The notes below the pieces were generated by a model that was given only the letters and a program-made list of their open reading frames with translations, was not told where the DNA came from and did no database searches. Both the position numbers and the translations under genes were made by a program. A DNA stretch of 64,000 bases from Opitutaceae bacterium. Its GTDB lineage: Bacteria; Verrucomicrobiota; Verrucomicrobiia; Opitutales; Opitutaceae. The DNA is taken from positions 1-64,000 of the forward strand of contig JAEUGW010000014.1 of NCBI GenBank assembly GCA_016795565.1, written 5' to 3'. Below, one piece after another: positions 59,624 through 64,000 of the stretch. Positions within the stretch are counted from its first letter, which is position 1, and each line of letters starts with the position of its first letter.

Positions 59624-60985
59624 ATGATTCAAAAGGTTCTCATCGCCAATCGCGGTGAAATCGCGCTCCGGATTATTCGCGCCTGCCGTGAAATGGGCAT
59701 CAAAACCCTGGCGGTCTATTCCGAAGCTGACGTCCAATCCCTCCACGTGCAACTCGCCGACGAGGCGATCTGCATCGGTGGACCCAAAAGTGCCGACAGT
59801 TATCTGCGCGCCGACCGCATTATCAGCGCGGCAGAAATTGCCGACGTGGATGCCATCCATCCCGGCTACGGCTTTCTGTCCGAAAATGCCAAATTCGCCG
59901 AGCAATGCGAGTCCTGTAACATCAAGTTCATAGGCCCGAAATCCAAGAGCATCAGGATCATGGGCGACAAGGCCATTGCCAAAGACACCGTCCGCAAGGC
60001 CGGTGTGGTCACCGTCCCCGGCTCTGACGGCCCGATCGAAAATGAAACCGAAGCGGTCAAGATCGCCCGTAAGATAGGTTATCCGGTCATCATTAAGGCG
60101 GTCGCCGGCGGTGGCGGGCGCGGCATGCGCATCGCCCATAACGACGTCTCCTTCGCCAAGGAATTCCATGTCGCGCGCAACGAAGCGGAGAAGGCATTCG
60201 GCAACGGCGCGGTCTACATCGAGAAATACATCGAGAAACCGCGGCACATCGAGTTCCAGATCCTCGCGGACAGCCACGGCAAGATCCTGCATCTCGGTGA
60301 GCGCGACTGCTCGGTCCAGCGTCGCCACCAGAAGCTGATTGAGGAGTCCCCCTCTCCCTTCCTTACGGCCGATCTCCGAAAGAAAATGGGTAAGGCCGCC
60401 GTCAAAGCCGCCGAGGCCGCCGAATATCAGAATGCCGGCACCATCGAATTTCTCGTCGATGCCAAGGGTAACTACTACTTCATCGAGATGAACACCCGCA
60501 TCCAGGTGGAGCATCCCGTTACCGAGGAAGTGACGGGCATCGACCTGATTAAGCAGCAAATCAACGTCGCCAACGGGGAGAAGCTCTCTTTTGATCAAGG
60601 CGACATCAAGTTCGAGAAGCATGCGATAGAATGCCGCATCAATGCTGAGGATCCGGCCCGCAACTTCACCCCCTCGCCCGGCACCATCAGCCTTTATTAT
60701 CCCCCGGGCGGCCTCGGGGTCCGGGTGGATTCTCACGCTTACAGCGGTTATGCCATCCCTCCCCACTATGACAGCATGATCGGCAAGTTGATCTGCGTGG
60801 GCCCTACCCGCAAAATCGCCCTGCAGCGCTCCTATCGCGCCCTGAGCGAATACTTGGTCCGCGGCATCAAGACCACGATCCCGCTTCACAAGGCCATCAT
60901 GAGCGATCCCACCTTTATCGAAGGCAAGGCCACCACGGCCTATATGGAGGACTTCATGTCGCGCACGCCGACTGATCTCTTCTGA
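59624..60985 (+). CDS. accC: Biotin carboxylase of acetyl-CoA carboxylase
   Basis: The 453-residue ATP-grasp enzyme carboxylates biotin on AccB. Motifs include [20 protein letters not shown] at the N-terminus and [17 protein letters not shown] (near residue 79). ATP-grasp [20 protein letters not shown] (near 157), [19 protein letters not shown] (near 226) and [20 protein letters not shown] (near 286) follow. Length is normal. It is partner of accB; the carboxyltransferase genes are not in the window. Confidence 0.96.
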   Translation: MIQKVLIANRGEIALRIIRACREMGIKTLAVYSEADVQSLHVQLADEAICIGGPKSADSYLRADRIISAAEIADVDAIHPGYGFLSENAKFAEQCESCNIKFIGPKSKSIRIMGDKAIAKDTVRKAGVVTVPGSDGPIENETEAVKIARKIGYPVIIKAVAGGGGRGMRIAHNDVSFAKEFHVARNEAEKAFGNGAVYIEKYIEKPRHIEFQILADSHGKILHLGERDCSVQRRHQKLIEESPSPFLTADLRKKMGKAAVKAAEAAEYQNAGTIEFLVDAKGNYYFIEMNTRIQVEHPVTEEVTGIDLIKQQINVANGEKLSFDQGDIKFEKHAIECRINAEDPARNFTPSPGTISLYYPPGGLGVRVDSHAYSGYAIPPHYDSMIGKLICVGPTRKIALQRSYRALSEYLVRGIKTTIPLHKAIMSDPTFIEGKATTAYMEDFMSRTPTDLF

Positions 60986-61110
60986 GTTTCCTGCGATTCA
61001 CACCCTGTCATTAACCTTGTGACTGGGCCATCAACTTCCCTTGGCGCATGTGATCTTGAAGCCGTGGCTTGGGTTCGGCTCAAACAGTCGCTTGATACCG
61101 AATGGGGACC

Positions 61111-61869
61111 TCAGTGCAGCCATCGTTCCAGATTCCCTGAGGCGATCCGCCTGAGTTTCGCGGCCGCGACCTGCGCAGTGCTGATCTTCGCCCGGGCGGC
61201 TGCGGTCACGAGAAAGGGCGTGTGCGAGGCAAACACGAGCTGACGCGCCGGCACCTCGGCCAGCAGGTGCGGGATCGTGTCGTGCCACTCCGCGAACGAC
61301 AAATCAGCCAAAAGGTCTGCGTGCTTCGATGCCAAAGTGAGAATTTCGGAACGCAAGAGCCCGCTGGCGAGCACCGGCAGCTTCGGCCGAAACGTGAGGA
61401 ATGTTCTCAATTCGGCCGGCGGCACGGGCTTGAGGTTCATCGCGTGAAACTCATGCCGCTCATCGATCAATCGCACCTGCACGATGAGCCGCAGCTTTCG
61501 CCTCACAAGCTCGTCGGCGAACTCCCGCAAAGCAGGCAGGTTGAGTCGGTAATTGTGATAGCGTGGCAGAATTCGCACCGCGCGCACCCGCGGATCGGCT
61601 GCTCTGGCGGTGAGCTCTTCGCGCCAGTTGGCCAGAGCCGGGTTTATGACCGGAACCGGCACGAGTCCGGCGAAGCCTTCCGTGGTGCGCAGCAGCTTTA
61701 GGTTGGCCGGGCCGGGCCCGGGCGCGAACACCGCATCCAACGGCGACACCAGCGCCCGACCGATACCGTGCTGGCGAAGGTGTGCAGCCAAGGAACGCGG
61801 CGAGTGCTCCTCGTTGAAGGCAAACGGCCAGCGGCCGGTCCAGGTGTTCGCATCAAAGTAGTTCATCAT
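61111..61869 (-). CDS. Amidohydrolase-fold protein lacking metal ligands
   Basis: The 252-residue protein matches its upstream neighbour (61876-62643) in size and overall pattern. However, the N-terminal HxH is replaced by YFDANTWTGRWPF, and the late Asp position (YGSDAPI in the neighbour) is FASHTPF. It is therefore unlikely to hydrolyse by the usual metal mechanism. It may be a pseudoenzyme partner forming a complex with the intact paralogue. The two genes are only six bases apart, in one transcript. Function unknown. Confidence 0.65.
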   Translation of the reverse strand: MMNYFDANTWTGRWPFAFNEEHSPRSLAAHLRQHGIGRALVSPLDAVFAPGPGPANLKLLRTTEGFAGLVPVPVINPALANWREELTARAADPRVRAVRILPRYHNYRLNLPALREFADELVRRKLRLIVQVRLIDERHEFHAMNLKPVPPAELRTFLTFRPKLPVLASGLLRSEILTLASKHADLLADLSFAEWHDTIPHLLAEVPARQLVFASHTPFLVTAAARAKISTAQVAAAKLRRIASGNLERWLH

Positions 61870-61875
61870 CCACCC

Positions 61876-62643
61876 TCAAGGCAGGCGCAGCAGCGCGCGT
61901 GCGTTATCGTGCAGGATCTTCTGCTGGGTTTGGGCATCGAGCCGCGCGCCTGTAATGCGTGCCAGCGCGACAGCGAAATCGCGGATCGGCGCATCCGAGC
62001 CATAGAGGACGCGCTCGGACCCGAGTTGCGCGACGGCATATTCGACCAGCCCGGCCTCGGGTGCGGCTCCGGAGGTGTCCACGACGACATTCGGGCAACT
62101 CTTCACCGCCAGCACACCGCGCACCCCGCAGCCGGTCAGGTGTGCCATGATGATGCGGACGTTGGGAAAACGATTGGCGAGCGTGGCGACATCCTCGGGA
62201 TCGGTGTGGAAACTGCGCTGCCTGATCTTGGTCATGCTCCACGCGTGCTGCAGCAGCACGAGTCCATGCTGCTGCGCCGCCGTCATCAACGGTCGCATGC
62301 AGGCGTCGCGGGCGTTGTTGGCGATCTCGAGCTTCAGGCCGCGGAAACCGCGGGCGACGCAGCGCTCGATTTCTCGCCGGACGGCGCGCTCGCCGAGCGT
62401 CGGATTCAGGTGGCAAAATCCCGTTATGACACCGGGATGGCGCTGCATCAGCCAGTAAGTGTCGTCGTTGATCTTCCGGAGCTGCGCCTCCGTCGGCGAG
62501 CGGCCATAGGCGAGCACATCCCCCAGTGCGACCAGATGCCGGATGCCGTGGGCTTGGGCGCGCTGGATCAACTGGTCCGCACCACCGCGGCCCCGGTGGT
62601 CATCCCGCAGGATGGGATGGGTGTGGATATCAATGGCACGCAT
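61876..62643 (-). CDS. Amidohydrolase family protein
   Basis: The 255-residue TIM-barrel metal hydrolase has AIDIHTHPILRDDH (HxH ligands, residues about 3-16). FRGLKLEIANNARDAC follows near residue 100 (Lys). LLQHAWSMTKIRQ and MAHLTGCGVRGVLAVKSCPN supply His ligands, and RVLYGSDAPIRDFAVALARI (near 215) the catalytic Asp. The substrate is unknown; decarboxylase-type amidohydrolases (amidohydro_2) look similar. It is first of a two-gene operon with an apparently ligand-free paralogue. It is divergent from the epimerase operon on the + strand. Confidence 0.82.
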   Translation of the reverse strand: MRAIDIHTHPILRDDHRGRGGADQLIQRAQAHGIRHLVALGDVLAYGRSPTEAQLRKINDDTYWLMQRHPGVITGFCHLNPTLGERAVRREIERCVARGFRGLKLEIANNARDACMRPLMTAAQQHGLVLLQHAWSMTKIRQRSFHTDPEDVATLANRFPNVRIIMAHLTGCGVRGVLAVKSCPNVVVDTSGAAPEAGLVEYAVAQLGSERVLYGSDAPIRDFAVALARITGARLDAQTQQKILHDNARALLRLP

Positions 62644-62742
62644 GAAAATTCAGCGGGATTACGCTTGGCTTTAGGCAAGTTGCTGGAGCGTTATAGCCAT
62701 GACAAGAGCTCACTGCACGGATTCAACATGTCTTAAAGATTC

Positions 62743-63774
62743 ATGAGCAACCCGCCCCAGACCGACCGCGATATTGAACTGTTGCTTTCCACGCCCACCC
62801 GTGGCGCCACGGAAGCGGTCCAGGGCCTGCCTGGCGACTTCATGGTTCTTGGCGTCGGCGGCAAGATGGGCACGACCACCGCCGTCATGCTGCGCCGGGC
62901 GCTCGATGCCGCTGGCCGGCATGACGCGGTCGTCACCGGTGTCTCACGCTTCAGCCGCCCGGAGGCCCGCGCCGAGCTCGAAGGCTTGGGCGTCCGCACG
63001 CTGTCCTGCGACCTCGCCGACGCCGCCCAGGTCGCCGCCCTGCCCGCCGCGGCCAATGTCCTCTATCTCGCGGGCCAGAAATTCGGCACCGACAACGCAC
63101 CCGGACTGACGTGGATCCAGAACACCTATGTGCCCGCGCTGGTCGCGCAGCGTTTCCACGAATCTCGCATCGTCGTGTTCTCGACGGGCTGCGTCTATCC
63201 TTTCATGCCGGTCACAGGTCCCGGCGCCAGCGAGCGCGAGCCGATCGCCTTCCTTGGCGAATACGCCAGCACCTGCGTCGGGCGCGAACGGGTGTTTTCC
63301 CATTTCGCAGCGGAGCTCGGGACAAAACAGCTGATGTATCGCCTCAACTACGCCGTCGAACTGCGCTACGGCGTGCTGGTGGATATCGCCCTCAAGGTCG
63401 CGCGCGGCGAGGCGGTGGATGTGACGATGGGCTGGCTGAATTGCATCTGGCAGGGCGACGCTTGCGTCCGCGCCATCCAGTGCCTGACCCACGCCGCGAA
63501 CCCGCCGAAGCTGCTCAACATCACCGGCCCGGAAAAACTCAGCATCCGCGCCCTCGCCGAGGAATTCGGTCGCCGCCTCGACCGCACGCCCGTCCTCACC
63601 GGCACGGAGGCTCCAACCGCGTGGCTCGCCGATGCCAGCGAGTCGCTCAGGCTCTTCGGTCCGCCCGAGACCACGGTGGCCCGCATGATGGACCTGATCT
63701 CCGCACATGTCCGCGCCGAAGGCCGCCTGCTGGGCAAACCCACGCACTTTGAGTCCCGCAGCGGGAAATTCTGA
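62743..63774 (+). CDS. NAD-dependent epimerase/dehydratase family protein
   Basis: The 343-residue extended SDR has a Rossmann motif, FMVLGVGGKMGTTTAVMLRR (near residue 33), ANVLYLAGQKFGTDNAPG (near 105), and an active-site region RIVVFSTGCVYPF (near 143). The usual YxxxK appears modified: GEYASTCVGRERVF has Tyr-x4-x5-Arg rather than Tyr-x3-Lys, so catalysis may differ. It overlaps no gene but is three bases before a dihydrodipicolinate-synthase-family gene. Both are probably in a sugar-acid or related catabolic operon divergent from the amidohydrolases. Confidence 0.78.
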   Translation: MSNPPQTDRDIELLLSTPTRGATEAVQGLPGDFMVLGVGGKMGTTTAVMLRRALDAAGRHDAVVTGVSRFSRPEARAELEGLGVRTLSCDLADAAQVAALPAAANVLYLAGQKFGTDNAPGLTWIQNTYVPALVAQRFHESRIVVFSTGCVYPFMPVTGPGASEREPIAFLGEYASTCVGRERVFSHFAAELGTKQLMYRLNYAVELRYGVLVDIALKVARGEAVDVTMGWLNCIWQGDACVRAIQCLTHAANPPKLLNITGPEKLSIRALAEEFGRRLDRTPVLTGTEAPTAWLADASESLRLFGPPETTVARMMDLISAHVRAEGRLLGKPTHFESRSGKF

Positions 63775-63776
63775 CC

Positions 63777-64000
63777 ATGGATCTCCGCACCCACCTCCTC
63801 GCCGGACAAGTCATACCCGCTCAACCGCTGGCGCTCGACCGCCACCGGAAGTTTTCCGAGAAACACCAGCGCGCCCTCACCCGCTATTACGTGGCCGCCG
63901 GTTCCGGCGGCCTCGCAGTCGGCGTGCACTCGACCCAATTCGAGATCCGCGACCCCCAGCACAATCTCTTCAAGCCCGTTCTTGAACTCGCCGCCCAGAC
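63777..64000 (+). CDS. Dihydrodipicolinate synthase family protein (5' part)
   Basis: The frame starts at ATG 63777 and runs off the window after 74 codons. The visible part includes RHRKFSEKHQRALTRYYVAA and GSGGLAVGVHSTQFEIRD. The AGSGGLAVGVHST segment resembles the early substrate-binding GxxGxxxxxxxxE-type loop of DapA/NanA-type class I aldolases, here without the usual TTGE. The catalytic lysine would lie beyond the window. A role beside the epimerase is likely, but substrate is unknown. Confidence 0.6.
   Translation, partial: MDLRTHLLAGQVIPAQPLALDRHRKFSEKHQRALTRYYVAAGSGGLAVGVHSTQFEIRDPQHNLFKPVLELAAQ

Overview
The window is a GC-rich bacterial chromosome segment with Gram-negative envelope genes (bamA, ompH/skp, lpxD). 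Gene content and style suggest Verrucomicrobiota, probably an Opitutaceae-like lineage. That placement is an inference from general resemblance, without any search. The first ~120 bases contain long T and G homopolymer runs and look like a contig-end artefact.

Region 1 (about 0.1-17.5 kb) is accessory DNA: a mobilizable or conjugative element. From left to right it has a small unknown gene, an AraC-type regulator, an XRE-type repressor with a palindromic operator, and small hypothetical genes. A leftward operon follows that resembles IncP traK-traL-traM plus a VirD4/TraG-type coupling protein. Next come a probable oriT region, a MobF (TrwC-like) relaxase-helicase, a 1,930-codon methyltransferase-SNF2 helicase 'polyvalent' reading frame that overlaps a TnpV-like gene, a winged-helix protein and a large serine recombinase. 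The recombinase lies next to an intact tRNA-Asn. No mating-pair formation genes are visible.

Region 2 (17.8-29.7 kb) is core housekeeping: tRNA-Asn, rplY, pth, rpsF, ssb, rplI, dnaB, bamA, ompH, lpxD, prs, a Deg-family protease and pyrE. Region 3 (29.9-42.7 kb) has an HTH-metallo-beta-lactamase-fold protein, an SDR oxidoreductase, tRNA-Pro, gltB-gltD, an M49-like zinc peptidase, and proB-proA.

Region 4 (42.9-58.4 kb) is amino-acid biosynthesis. It holds metX-thrA (methionine branch and aspartate family), then ilvD-ilvB-ilvN-ilvC-[four-helix protein]-leuA-cimA-leuB and an aminotransferase. Together these make most of valine, leucine and, via citramalate, isoleucine. A 33-residue leader peptide rich in Val/Leu/Ile codons, followed by mutually exclusive antiterminator and terminator arms, precedes ilvD and looks like a classical attenuator. 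Region 5 (58.4-64 kb) has a structured intergenic segment, accB-accC, a pair of amidohydrolase-fold genes (one lacking metal ligands), an NAD-dependent epimerase and the start of a dihydrodipicolinate-synthase-family gene cut by the window end.

Intergenic spaces carry several repeat families: a 139-bp MITE-like element with 17-bp terminal inverted repeats, other palindromes, hexamer TCACTY arrays just before ilv/leu start codons, and 9-bp-period tandem triplets. These, the attenuator, the chimeric transfer module and the overlapping reading frames are the main points of interest.
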